Shown: one piece after another, positions 28,120 through 35,645 of the stretch
Position numbering within the stretch: position 1 is the stretch's first letter
Layout: each line of letters opens with the position of its first letter
Assembly: GCF_000719135.1 (NCBI RefSeq)
Contig: NZ_JOEK01000020.1
Coordinates: 124,001-188,000 of the forward strand
Origin: Streptomyces avicenniae
Lineage (GTDB): Bacteria; Actinomycetota; Actinomycetes; Streptomycetales; Streptomycetaceae
Direction: 5' to 3'
DNA length: 64,000 bases
Program-made: the position numbers and the translations under genes
Notes under the pieces: model-generated
Told to the model about the DNA's origin: nothing
The model's database searches: none
The model's input: only the letters and a program-made list of their open reading frames with translations

Positions 28120-28260
28120 TCAGGAACCGGCCTCACGCACGCCTCGTACGGCGTCGCGGGTAGCGAGGACCATGACGCCGTCGATCCTCTCGAACCTGCC
28201 CATCCCGAAACGGACCCACAGCGGATAGGCCCCGGCATCCCGGGCGAAGCCCGTTGCGTG
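28120..28260 (-). pseudogene. possible gene remnant
   Basis: A minus-strand frame ending at 28120 encodes a protein-like stretch (AYPLWVRFGMGRFERIDG, then VMVLATRDAVRGV) with no convincing upstream start or ribosome site. I do not recognise the family. It looks like the C-terminal piece of a lost gene. Confidence 0.3.
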
Positions 28261-28358
28261 CGGCGCTCGCCGACTATTCGGGGACTTCCGAGGAGGATGA
28301 ACCGGAGATCGAGCGCCTGTGAGAGTTCGGCCATCCTTTCGTCCAACACGACGACGGA

Positions 28359-28844
28359 TTGGATACGTTGAGCGACGCGACACGAGAGCAGCTCGATGAC
28401 CGTGAGGCGGGGCTCTCCGCCGAGGAGCGGGAGAAAGCCGTTGCCGACCTTCGGGTGGTTGTCACTGCGCATTCTCGGGTCGGCGACATGTGTGCCTCGC
28501 TGGACGACCCGAGCTGTCGGCTCTTTGCGGAGCCGTACGACTCGAACGGGTTCTTCCTGACGATCGAAGCACCGGAGCCTGACGAGGACGATGCCGCGTG
28601 GGAGATCGAGGTCGGGCTCTGGGTGCCGGACGACCCGTACGAGGAGTCCGGAGAGCACACCAGCGCGACGGGTGACCCGGTCGTCAGCTGCGCGCTCCCG
28701 CTGGCGCCGAGCGCCGACGAACGCGTCCGCTTGCTGACGTCGGTGGACGAGAAACCACTCCTCCTGGCCGAGTGGGCGGAGACGCCAGTCGGAGAGGCTC
28801 TCGTGGGGACGGCGATGGTGGTCACCAGGCGCCACGACTCCTGA
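28359..28844 (+). CDS. orphan acidic protein, unknown function
   Basis: This protein of about 161 aa is not recognised. It is very acidic, with an N-terminal helix LSAEEREKAVADLRVVV and a strand-rich remainder (FLTIEAPEPDEDDAAWEIEV, then PVVSCALPLAP). No ATG or GTG lies near the start; TTG 28359 or TTG 28368 would be needed. The same frame upstream of the TGA at 28320-28322 also reads protein-like (ALADYSGTSEEDEPEIERL), so the gene may have been longer and split by a stop. A hairpin terminator follows. Confidence 0.5.
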   Translation: MDTLSDATREQLDDREAGLSAEEREKAVADLRVVVTAHSRVGDMCASLDDPSCRLFAEPYDSNGFFLTIEAPEPDEDDAAWEIEVGLWVPDDPYEESGEHTSATGDPVVSCALPLAPSADERVRLLTSVDEKPLLLAEWAETPVGEALVGTAMVVTRRHDS

Positions 28845-28870
28845 CCGATTCAACGCCCGGCGGGTACTTC

Positions 28871-28910
28871 CGTTGCCCTGGTCATCCTGCGAGGGAGGGC
28901 CAGGGCAACG
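28871..28910 (+). terminator. hairpin terminator
   Basis: Perfect 11-bp inverted repeat CGTTGCCCTGG (28871-28881) and CCAGGGCAACG (28900-28910) with an 18-base loop, 26 bases after the orphan gene stop. Confidence 0.65.
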
Positions 28911-28942
28911 GGTTGCCTGGGTGTGTCTGCGCGGAAGTTCGC

Positions 28943-28994
28943 GGACACCGACGGCGACAACCCGGACCGGCAGGCGCGGCCCGGCCTCCTCGGC
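28943..28994 (+). repeat. direct repeat copy B (decayed yjbQ 3' end)
   Basis: 52 bases matching the end of yjbQ (26233-26284) at 46 positions and still encoding DTDGDNPDRQARPGLLG, close to the YjbQ C-terminus. It has lost the stop codon. It lies 10 bases from the stop of the CoA-binding protein gene. Confidence 0.8.
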
Positions 28995-29004
28995 CGCCGC
29001 GGCG

Positions 29005-29421
29005 TCAGGAGCGTGCGGGGAACTGCGGTATCTCGATCGCGGGGCAGCGGTTCATGACCATGTCGAGACCGGCGGCGCGGGTGCGCTCGTAGGCCGCCTC
29101 GTCGATCACGTCGAGCTGGAACCAGACCGCCTTCGCCCCGATCGCCACCGCCTCGTCGGCCACCGCTCCGGCGAGAGCGCCGTTCACGAACACATCGACG
29201 ACGTCCACCGGGAACGGGATGTCGGCCAGCGAGGCGTAGCCCTGCTCGCCGTGCACCGTCTCCGCCTTCGGGTGCACGGGGACGACGCGCTTGCCGAAGC
29301 GCCGCAGTACCGCCGCGACGCCGTAGGCCGCCCGGCTCGTGTTGCTGGACAGCCCCACGACGGCCCAGGTGTCGCCCGACTCGGTCAGGATGCGCTGCGC
29401 GGTCTCTCGGTCGTCATACAT
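29005..29421 (-). CDS. CoA-binding domain protein (YccU-like)
   Basis: This 138 aa Rossmann-fold protein corresponds to the CoA-binding domain of succinyl-CoA synthetase alpha but stands alone. Motifs include WAVVGLSSNTSRAAYGVA (the nucleotide loop, about residue 20), VVPVHPKAETVHGE and AVWFQLDVIDE. Stand-alone members such as YccU/YneT have no firm biochemical role. The start is ATG 29421. The gene is divergent from yigZ by 57 bases. Confidence 0.88.
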   Translation of the reverse strand: MYDDRETAQRILTESGDTWAVVGLSSNTSRAAYGVAAVLRRFGKRVVPVHPKAETVHGEQGYASLADIPFPVDVVDVFVNGALAGAVADEAVAIGAKAVWFQLDVIDEAAYERTRAAGLDMVMNRCPAIEIPQFPARS

Positions 29422-29466
29422 GCACCGTTCAACGAACGGCCCTGCGGCTCCATTCCCCCCGCCCCC

Positions 29467-29472
29467 TAGGCT
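29467..29472 (+). promoter_or_regulatory. -10 box for leaderless yigZ
   Basis: TAGGCT, 6 bases before the ATG at 29479. No ribosome site. Confidence 0.45.
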
Positions 29473-29478
29473 GGCCCG

Positions 29479-30105
29479 ATGCGTGACGCGTACGAGACGG
29501 TGGCGGGCCGCACGGTCCACGAGACGGAGGTGAACCGTTCGCGTTTCCTCTGCGCCCTCGCGCCGGTCGGGGACGAGGAGGCGGCCCAGGCGTTCATCGC
29601 CCAGGTCCGCGCCGAGCACCCCACCGCCAGCCACCACTGCTGGGCGTACGTCCTCGGCGCCGACGCGTCGGTCCAGCGCGGCAGCGACGACGGCGAGCCG
29701 GGCGGCACGGCCGGGCTGCCGATGCTCCAGATGCTCATGCGCCGGGAGGTTCGATTCACCGTCGCGGTGGTCACCCGGTACTTCGGCGGCACCAAGCTGG
29801 GTGCCGGTGGCCTGATCCGTGCCTACGGCGGCGCGGTGGGAGCTGCCCTCGACGTCGCGGGCACGGTCACCCGCCACCGGCTCCGGCTGGCCACCGTCAC
29901 GGTGGGCCACGCGCGCGCCGGTCGCCTGGAGAACGACCTCCGGGCCACGGGACGTGCCGTACGGGAGGTGAGCTACGGCGAGGAGGTCACCTTCACGATC
30001 GGCCTGCCCGTCGCGGACGTGGAGGCGTTCCGCGTATGGCTTGCCGGAGCCACCGGCGGCAGCGCGCGGCTGGAGCTGGGCGGGGAGACGTACGCTCCCG
30101 GCTGA
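29479..30105 (+). CDS. yigZ: YigZ/IMPACT family protein
   Basis: This 208 aa protein of the IMPACT (UPF0029) family has an N-terminal domain with NRSRFLCAL, SHHCWAYVLG and the signature DDGEPGGTAGLPML (about residues 74-87), then VVTRYFGGTKLGAGGL. The C-terminal part (about 140-208) is a ferredoxin-like domain. Eukaryotic IMPACT regulates translation through GCN1; the bacterial function is unknown. Leaderless start inferred from TAGGCT. A small hairpin follows the stop. Confidence 0.9.
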   Translation: MRDAYETVAGRTVHETEVNRSRFLCALAPVGDEEAAQAFIAQVRAEHPTASHHCWAYVLGADASVQRGSDDGEPGGTAGLPMLQMLMRREVRFTVAVVTRYFGGTKLGAGGLIRAYGGAVGAALDVAGTVTRHRLRLATVTVGHARAGRLENDLRATGRAVREVSYGEEVTFTIGLPVADVEAFRVWLAGATGGSARLELGGETYAPG

Positions 30106-30125
30106 CCGGGGCGACCCCGCCCCGG
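30106..30125 (+). terminator. short hairpin after yigZ
   Basis: CCGGGGC (30106-30112) pairs with GCCCCGG (30119-30125), with a 6-base loop, immediately after the stop. Confidence 0.45.
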
Positions 30126-30155
30126 AGTGCGGGGGAATAGCCGTCGAGGGGGTAC

Positions 30156-30177
30156 TGTTCAGCTCGGTAGTTGAACA
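30156..30177 (+). promoter_or_regulatory. inverted repeat upstream of the LLM oxidoreductase gene
   Basis: TGTTCA (30156-30161) and TGAACA (30172-30177) with 10-base spacing; the right arm sits in TAGTTGAACA. This resembles MarR/HxlR-family operators. It is 25 bases upstream of the start, so it could block transcription. Confidence 0.45.
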
Positions 30178-30201
30178 ATGAACCATCTGGAGGTGGGTGG
30201 C

Positions 30202-31308
30202 ATGCAGTTCGGAATCTTCACCGTCGGTGACGTCACGCCCGACCCGACGGACCACACGGTGCCGAGCGAGCACGACCGCATCAAGGCGATGACGGCCATC
30301 GCCCTCAAGGCCGAGGAGGTCGGCCTCGACGTCTTCGCGACGGGCGAGCACCACAACCCGCCGTTCGTCCCCTCCTCGCCCACCACCATGCTCGGCTGGA
30401 TCGCGGCCCGCACCGAGCGGCTGATCCTGTCCACCTCCACCACGCTGATCACCACGAACGACCCGGTGAAGATCGCCGAGGACTTCGCGATGCTCCAACA
30501 CCTCGCGGACGGGCGGGTCGATCTCATGATGGGGCGCGGCAACACCGGTCCCGTCTACCCCTGGTTCGGCCAGGACATCCGCCAGGGCATCCCGCTCGCC
30601 ATCGAGAACTACGCGCTGCTCCACCTGCTGTGGCGTGAGGACGTGGTGGACTGGGAGGGGCAGTTCCGCACCCCGCTCCAAGGCTTCACCTCGACGCCGC
30701 GTCCGCTCGACGGCGTGCCGCCGTTCGTCTGGCACGGCTCCATCCGCAGCCCCGAGATCGCCGAGCAGGCCGCCTACTACGGTGACGGCTTCTTCGCCAA
30801 CAACATCTTCTGGCCCAAGGAGCACTTCCAGCGCCTCATCGACCTCTACCGCCGCCGGTACGCGCACTACGGCCACGGCAGCGAGCAGCAGGCCATCGTC
30901 GGTCTCGGCGGGCAGGTCTTCATGCGGAAGAACTCCCAGGACGCCGTCCGGGAGTTCCGCCCCTACTTCGACAACGCACCCGTCTACGGCCACGGCCCGT
31001 CCCTGGAGGACTTCACCGAGCAGACGCCACTCACCGTCGGCAGCCCGCAGGAGGTCATCGAGAAGACGCTCGCCTTCCGTGAGACGTTCGGGGACTACCA
31101 GCGGCAGCTGTTCCTCGTGGATCACGCGGGTCTGCCGCTGAAGACGGTGCTGGAGCAGCTGGACATCCTCGGCGAGGAGGTCGTCCCGGTGCTCCGGGAG
31201 GAGTTCGCCAAGGGGCGGCCCGCCGACGTGCCCGACGCGCCCACCCACGCCTCGCTGCTCACGGCCGCCCGCCGACAGGAGCAAGCGGCGGCCGACCCCG
31301 TCCACTGA
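30202..31308 (+). CDS. LLM-class flavin-dependent oxidoreductase (luciferase-like)
   Basis: This 368 aa TIM-barrel monooxygenase uses reduced flavin supplied by a partner reductase. It opens MQFGIFTVGDVTPDPT; FATGEHHNPPFVPSSP (about residue 45), LADGRVDLMMGRGNTG (about residue 105) and the loop near WHGSIRSPEIAEQAAYYGDG are typical of the CE1758-type subfamily. GGAGG lies 8 bases before the ATG at 30202, which I prefer to the ATG at 30178. The next gene is an FMN reductase of the matching CE1759 family, so the two form a two-component system; the oxidised substrate is unknown. Confidence 0.93.
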   Translation: MQFGIFTVGDVTPDPTDHTVPSEHDRIKAMTAIALKAEEVGLDVFATGEHHNPPFVPSSPTTMLGWIAARTERLILSTSTTLITTNDPVKIAEDFAMLQHLADGRVDLMMGRGNTGPVYPWFGQDIRQGIPLAIENYALLHLLWREDVVDWEGQFRTPLQGFTSTPRPLDGVPPFVWHGSIRSPEIAEQAAYYGDGFFANNIFWPKEHFQRLIDLYRRRYAHYGHGSEQQAIVGLGGQVFMRKNSQDAVREFRPYFDNAPVYGHGPSLEDFTEQTPLTVGSPQEVIEKTLAFRETFGDYQRQLFLVDHAGLPLKTVLEQLDILGEEVVPVLREEFAKGRPADVPDAPTHASLLTAARRQEQAAADPVH

Positions 31309-31391
31309 CCCGCCCGGCCCGCGGCGACAGGACACCACGAGCAGCGACCGACAGCAGATCACCGAGAGCACAGGAGAGAGGAAGGGAACCC

Positions 31392-32063
31392 ATGTCCACG
31401 TCGATGCCCGCCCCGCGGATCGTGGTGGTGTCGGCGGGCCTGAGCCAGCCGTCGTCCACGCGCCTGCTGGCCGACCGGCTCGTCGAGGCCGTGCGGCGTG
31501 AACTGGCGCGCGAGGGCCGGGAGCCGCAGGTGCAGGTCGTCGAACTCCGTGAACTGGCCACCGACATCGCCGGTCACCTGGTGACGGGCTTCCCGGCGCC
31601 CGTTCTGCGCCAGGTCATCGGCGACGTCACGGGAGCCGACGCGGTGATCGCGGTGACGCCCGTGTTCGCCGCGTCGTACAGCGGCCTGTTCAAGTCGTTC
31701 TTCGACCTGATCGAGCCCGACGCGCTCGCGGGCAAGCCGGTCCTGATGGGTGCCACCGGCGGCACGGCCCGCCACTCGCTGGTGCTCGACCACGCCATGC
31801 GGCCGTTGTTCTCGTACCTGCACGCGACCGCCGTGCCCACCGCCGTCTATGCCGCGTCGGAGGACTGGGGAGGCACGGGCGATCCGCGGACCGAAACCCT
31901 TCCGAGGCGTGTGGACCGGGCGGCCCGCGAGCTGGCCGCCCTCCTCCCCGGCGAGCGTGTCTCCCCGGCGCCGGAACACGGCGCGGGGGAATCGGCCGAT
32001 GCCGAGGAGGAACCGGAGGTCGTGCCCTTCGCGCAGCAACTGGCGGCCCTTCGTCCCCGGTGA
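31392..32063 (+). CDS. NAD(P)H-dependent FMN reductase (CE1759 family)
   Basis: This 223 aa flavodoxin-like reductase delivers reduced FMN to the preceding luciferase-like enzyme. VVVSAGLSQPSSTRLLADRL is the FMN phosphate loop at the N-terminus, VTPVFAASYSGLFKSFFDLI (about residues 86-105) is the family hallmark, and GATGGTARHSLVLDH follows. The C-terminal 30 residues are acidic and likely disordered. Start ATG 31392 follows AGGAGAGAGGAAGG. It lies 83 bases after the oxidoreductase gene and probably in the same transcript. Confidence 0.93.
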   Translation: MSTSMPAPRIVVVSAGLSQPSSTRLLADRLVEAVRRELAREGREPQVQVVELRELATDIAGHLVTGFPAPVLRQVIGDVTGADAVIAVTPVFAASYSGLFKSFFDLIEPDALAGKPVLMGATGGTARHSLVLDHAMRPLFSYLHATAVPTAVYAASEDWGGTGDPRTETLPRRVDRAARELAALLPGERVSPAPEHGAGESADAEEEPEVVPFAQQLAALRPR

Positions 32064-32082
32064 CACAGGCGTCCAGGGGGCC

Positions 32083-32112
32083 CGCCCGCCGCTCGACGAC
32101 GAGCGGCGGGCG
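32083..32112. terminator. bidirectional hairpin terminator
   Basis: Perfect 13-bp stem (32083-32095 with 32100-32112) closed by the tetraloop ACGA, between convergent genes. Confidence 0.75.
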
Positions 32113-32119
32113 ACGCGCT

Positions 32120-33010
32120 TCATCGGGTTGGGGCCTCGCCGCTGGGCTGCTGGAAGCTCCGGCGGAGCAGCAGCCACGCGCACAGCCCGGCCATCGGGAC
32201 GGCGGGCAACCAGGTGAGGGTCTCGGCGCCGAGCCCGGCGCCGCCGTCCTCGTCGCCCAGCAGGACACCGAGCAGCAGGGACAGGACCATGTTGTTCCCC
32301 GCGTGCGCCAGCGCGGCTGTCCAGATGCTGCCACTGCGCAGGTAGAGCCAGGCCAGCAGCATCTCCTGGAGGAGGAAGGAACCGGTCCACAGGAGAAGAC
32401 CCGCCGCGACGTTCCCGAACTCGACGTACCCGACGAATGCCAGCGGGTAATGCCACACCGCCCATATCAGCCCGGTCAACAGCACCGATCGGAGAGGACG
32501 GCCGCCGCCTATTCGTGGACGCAGGTAGCTTGTCCAGCCGAACTCCTCACCCCAGTAGACCGGTGCCAGCAGTGGCATGACGCTCACCAGCAGCAGGACG
32601 GCCAGCCACCACGGAACACCGGGTATGGCCGCCCGCAGCGGCTCCAGATCCCCGTCCCAGAGCCCGAGCAGTACGGCGACTCCTGCGGCACCCGCCGTGA
32701 TGGCGAGCGGCCCCAGCCATGCACCGATGTAGTAGGGCCATGCCGCGCGCAGCCGCAGCCTGAGGCCCGCGTCCGCGAAGCCCTCCCGGGTCACCCAACG
32801 ACGGGCCACGACGGCCCCGATCGCGGGCATGAACGCGAACGGTATCTGCACCAGCGGATTGACGAGCGACTGTCCCATGGCGTGCGCGCCAAGTACCCAG
32901 AGCCACGCGCCGCCGAAAGAGATGGCGAAGAACGCCGTGAGCCCCCTGCGCCTCGTGCTTCCGCACGGGACGGCCCGCTCCGGGCTGGTCTGAATCAACT
33001 CGGCGGTCAT
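32120..33010 (-). CDS. CPBP-family intramembrane protease (CAAX protease-like)
   Basis: This 296 aa membrane protein has about eight hydrophobic segments. The Abi/CPBP catalytic motifs are all present: WGEEFGWTSYLRPR (EExxxR, about residue 172), IWAVWHYPL (FxxxH type) and AALAHAGNN (HxxxN/D). The family includes Rce1-like proteases and bacteriocin self-immunity proteins. It is the third gene of an operon with an ABC-2 exporter; its ATG overlaps the permease stop (ATGA). A role in processing or resisting an exported peptide is plausible but not shown. Confidence 0.9.
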   Translation of the reverse strand: MTAELIQTSPERAVPCGSTRRRGLTAFFAISFGGAWLWVLGAHAMGQSLVNPLVQIPFAFMPAIGAVVARRWVTREGFADAGLRLRLRAAWPYYIGAWLGPLAITAGAAGVAVLLGLWDGDLEPLRAAIPGVPWWLAVLLLVSVMPLLAPVYWGEEFGWTSYLRPRIGGGRPLRSVLLTGLIWAVWHYPLAFVGYVEFGNVAAGLLLWTGSFLLQEMLLAWLYLRSGSIWTAALAHAGNNMVLSLLLGVLLGDEDGGAGLGAETLTWLPAVPMAGLCAWLLLRRSFQQPSGEAPTR

Positions 33011-34605
33011 CGGCCCATCGCCTTTCCGGAGTCGGCGCGCTGCCGCGCGGCGCCGATGGTGAGGACGGTGGCGAGCAGCAGCAGGGCGGTCCCCGCGAAG
33101 ACCGCCGGATGGGGCCCGGCGAGCTGCCCACCGTCGCGTACCGTGCCCATGAAGTCGAGCAGCGGGAGACCGTTGACCGTCACGTACCAGATCGGCAGGT
33201 ACACGGCCTGGAAGGTGCGGTGTGTACGGCTGAGTGCGCCCAGCGCCAGTGCGAGCGACGGGATGAACAGCACTCCTCCTGCCCAGGCACTGGCACCGGC
33301 GAAATCACCCGCCACCAGGACCCGCAGGAGCGGAGCCAGGCCGGTCACCGCCGTGACGGCGACTCCGGCGCCCCACTCGGCGAGCGTGCGCCGTGCCGGG
33401 GACGGACACGCGTCGAGCAGCACGGCCACCCCCGCCTCGTGGTGCTGAGAGCCCAGCCGTGACCAGACGAGCAGGGGCCAGAGCCAGGCGAGCGGCAGGA
33501 CGAACCGTGTGACGGCGTCCAGGGGGACGAACAGCGCGGTCAGCGAGAGGAGCGCGGCGCCGATCCACCACCACGCGGGGCCATGGACGAGCACCCGGAG
33601 TTCACCGGTGAACAGCCGTGGCAGAGGACGGCCATAGGACACGGGTGTACGAGGTGGCCCGGCGACGGCGGGTGGTGTCCAGACGGCCTCGGGGACGTCG
33701 GCGGATCCAGGGGCTCCTTCCGCGTGCGACGGTGCGGAGGTCCGAGCCGCGCGGGTCGGGTCGAACCGGTGGAACCACAGCGCGGGCAGAAGCGCGACCG
33801 GTATCGCGAGCAGCAGCACGGCGAACCGCCCTGCCAGGAAACCCGCGTCCGGCGTGAAACCGTTCCAGACGAACGTCCTCAGCGGCTCCTCCACGTAGGT
33901 CAGCCCGAGGCTGAACTCCCCACCGGACAGCGACACTCCCTGCTCCGCCAAGTCCTCGCTCATGGAGGCCACGACGTCGTGCACCCCGATCCCGCCCAGG
34001 GGCGCGGTGGCGCTCTGACCGCCGAGGACGAGTGTGAGCCAGACGAAGAACCAGACGGCGTTGCCCAGTCCCGTGCGCAGAAGGGGAGTCGTCTCGAACA
34101 GGACGGCAGCCCCGGCGGTCAGGACCACCATCGGGAGCGTCAGGACGGCGAACGGGAGGAGCAGCGGCACGGGCGCCGGTGTCCCGTCTTCTCCGCGCGC
34201 CAGCTGCATGACGACCGCGGTCCCCGCCAGGACGACCGTCATGGAGCCGAGCACCAGGACGTTGCTCAGGAACTTCGCGGCCAGATAGCGCCAGGTCCGC
34301 AGCGGTGTCGCCGCCAGCAGGCGGCCGACTCCGGACGACTCGTCCCGGGCGATACCGCTGCGCGTCACGTAGAACCCGGCGAACGTCAGCCACAGTGTCC
34401 CGGCCAGTGCCGTCGCCATCCCCGTGTAGGCGCTGTTGTAGAGGCCGCGGTAGTCACCGAGCTGCATGATCACCCAGCGGCTGCTCGCCGAAGGTACGGC
34501 GAGATACCCCAGCGCGACGGCTCCGGCGAGAGTCACCGCGTACGCGGGCCGCCGGGCGCGGTCGAGGAAGTCTGCGACGGCCAGCCTGCCCAGTGCCCCG
34601 TTCAC
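33007..34605 (-). CDS. ABC-2 type permease, large fused form
   Basis: This 532 aa membrane protein is the permease partner of the ATP-binding gene upstream and overlaps it by ATGA. It carries around twelve hydrophobic helices in two halves separated by a hydrophilic stretch near residues 280-340. RDESSGVGRLLAATPL and LAAKFLSN (about 88-115) are typical of ABC-2 permeases next to the coupling region. The double length suggests two permease domains in one chain, so one copy plus two ATPases could form a full transporter. Confidence 0.85.
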   Translation of the reverse strand: MNGALGRLAVADFLDRARRPAYAVTLAGAVALGYLAVPSASSRWVIMQLGDYRGLYNSAYTGMATALAGTLWLTFAGFYVTRSGIARDESSGVGRLLAATPLRTWRYLAAKFLSNVLVLGSMTVVLAGTAVVMQLARGEDGTPAPVPLLLPFAVLTLPMVVLTAGAAVLFETTPLLRTGLGNAVWFFVWLTLVLGGQSATAPLGGIGVHDVVASMSEDLAEQGVSLSGGEFSLGLTYVEEPLRTFVWNGFTPDAGFLAGRFAVLLLAIPVALLPALWFHRFDPTRAARTSAPSHAEGAPGSADVPEAVWTPPAVAGPPRTPVSYGRPLPRLFTGELRVLVHGPAWWWIGAALLSLTALFVPLDAVTRFVLPLAWLWPLLVWSRLGSQHHEAGVAVLLDACPSPARRTLAEWGAGVAVTAVTGLAPLLRVLVAGDFAGASAWAGGVLFIPSLALALGALSRTHRTFQAVYLPIWYVTVNGLPLLDFMGTVRDGGQLAGPHPAVFAGTALLLLATVLTIGAARQRADSGKAMGR

Positions 34606-35510
34606 GGCCGCCCCCGCGCTGCCATCGAGGACAGCGGCTCCGGCCCACCCGAGGACCGCACGACCGCGAGGTAGACGTCCTCCAGGCCGGGAACCACCTG
34701 CTCGGCGTCGGCGGACGGTACCGCGTCGGCGAGTACGCGCAACCGCACGCCCGCGTCCGTGCGGACCATCCGGCTCACCACGTACCGTGCCTGCACCGCC
34801 GGGACATGTTCCGGCGCGACCACCACTTCCCAGACCCGACCGGCCACCACGGCCGACAGTTCGTCCGGCGACCCGCGCAGCACCGATCTGCCGCCGACCA
34901 TGAGCACGATGTCCGAGGCCACCGATTCGACGTCGGACACGATGTGCGTGGAGAGCATGACCGTCCGGTCCGCCGCCAGGTCGCCGAGCAGATTGCGGAA
35001 CCGGACCCGCTCCTCCGGGTCGAGCCCGGCGGTCGGCTCGTCCACGATCAGCACCTGGGGATCACCCAGCAGACTCTGCGCGATACCGACTCTGCGCAGC
35101 ATTCCGCCGGAATAGGAGCCGAGAGGCCGCCTGGCGGCCCCGGTGAGATTGACCGTCTCCAGGAGTTCGGTGATCCGCGCCCGCGCCGAACGGGCGGAGA
35201 TTCCTTTCGCGGCGGCCAGATAGGAGAGAAATTCCAGGGCGGTGAGATGGGGATGTACGCCGAAATCCTGCGGGAGATATCCCAGTGCGCGGCGCAGCGG
35301 CTGCGGGTGTGCCACGGCGTCCTGCCCTTCGAACAACAGGGAACCCGAGCTCGGCCGCGTGACCGTGGCGCACATGCGCATCAGTGAGGACTTTCCCGCG
35401 CCGTTGGGGCCGAGCAGTCCGAGCAGCCCCGGCCCCAGGCGCAGTGTCATTCCGGAAACGGCGTTCCTGCCGCCCCGGTAGACCTTTCCGACATCGATCA
35501 ATTCGAGCAT
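34602..35510 (-). CDS. ABC transporter ATP-binding protein (drug/peptide exporter type)
   Basis: This 302 aa ATPase has Walker A GPNGAGKSSLMRM (about residue 35), Q-loop YLPQDFG, C-loop SYSGGMLRRVGIAQSL, Walker B VLIVDEPTAGLDPEE and H-loop STHIVSD, all intact. The C-terminal 80 residues form the extra domain of ABC-2 exporters. It starts the three-gene operon with the permease and CPBP protease, divergent from a histidine kinase. Start ATG 35510 has no ribosome site; GAGAGT lies 7 bases upstream, so it may be leaderless. Confidence 0.92.
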   Translation of the reverse strand: MLELIDVGKVYRGGRNAVSGMTLRLGPGLLGLLGPNGAGKSSLMRMCATVTRPSSGSLLFEGQDAVAHPQPLRRALGYLPQDFGVHPHLTALEFLSYLAAAKGISARSARARITELLETVNLTGAARRPLGSYSGGMLRRVGIAQSLLGDPQVLIVDEPTAGLDPEERVRFRNLLGDLAADRTVMLSTHIVSDVESVASDIVLMVGGRSVLRGSPDELSAVVAGRVWEVVVAPEHVPAVQARYVVSRMVRTDAGVRLRVLADAVPSADAEQVVPGLEDVYLAVVRSSGGPEPLSSMAARGRP

Positions 35511-35565
35511 GCCGGTAACTCTCGCCGACCGGCCGTCGCCCGCGCATCGCGGTCGCGAGGGAATT

Positions 35566-35617
35566 CTTCTCCCCCGACCGGGGGAGAAGCTAATGCCCCC
35601 GTGCGGGGGAGGGCATT
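35566..35617. promoter_or_regulatory. tandem operator-like palindromes between ABC operon and two-component system
   Basis: Two copies of a 16-base element, CCCCCGACCGGGGGAG (35571-35586) and CCCCCGTGCGGGGGAG (35596-35611), repeat with a 25-base period. The first extends to a perfect 10-bp inverted repeat (35566-35575 with 35580-35589), the second to an imperfect one. Their place in the divergent intergenic region makes them the best candidate sites for the LuxR-type response regulator. Confidence 0.65.
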
Positions 35618-35632
35618 GCCATGGGCCACTGC

Positions 35633-35638
35633 CATACT
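35633..35638 (+). promoter_or_regulatory. -10 box for leaderless histidine kinase gene
   Basis: CATACT, exactly 7 bases before ATG 35646. Confidence 0.45.
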
Positions 35639-35645
35639 GGTTCTC

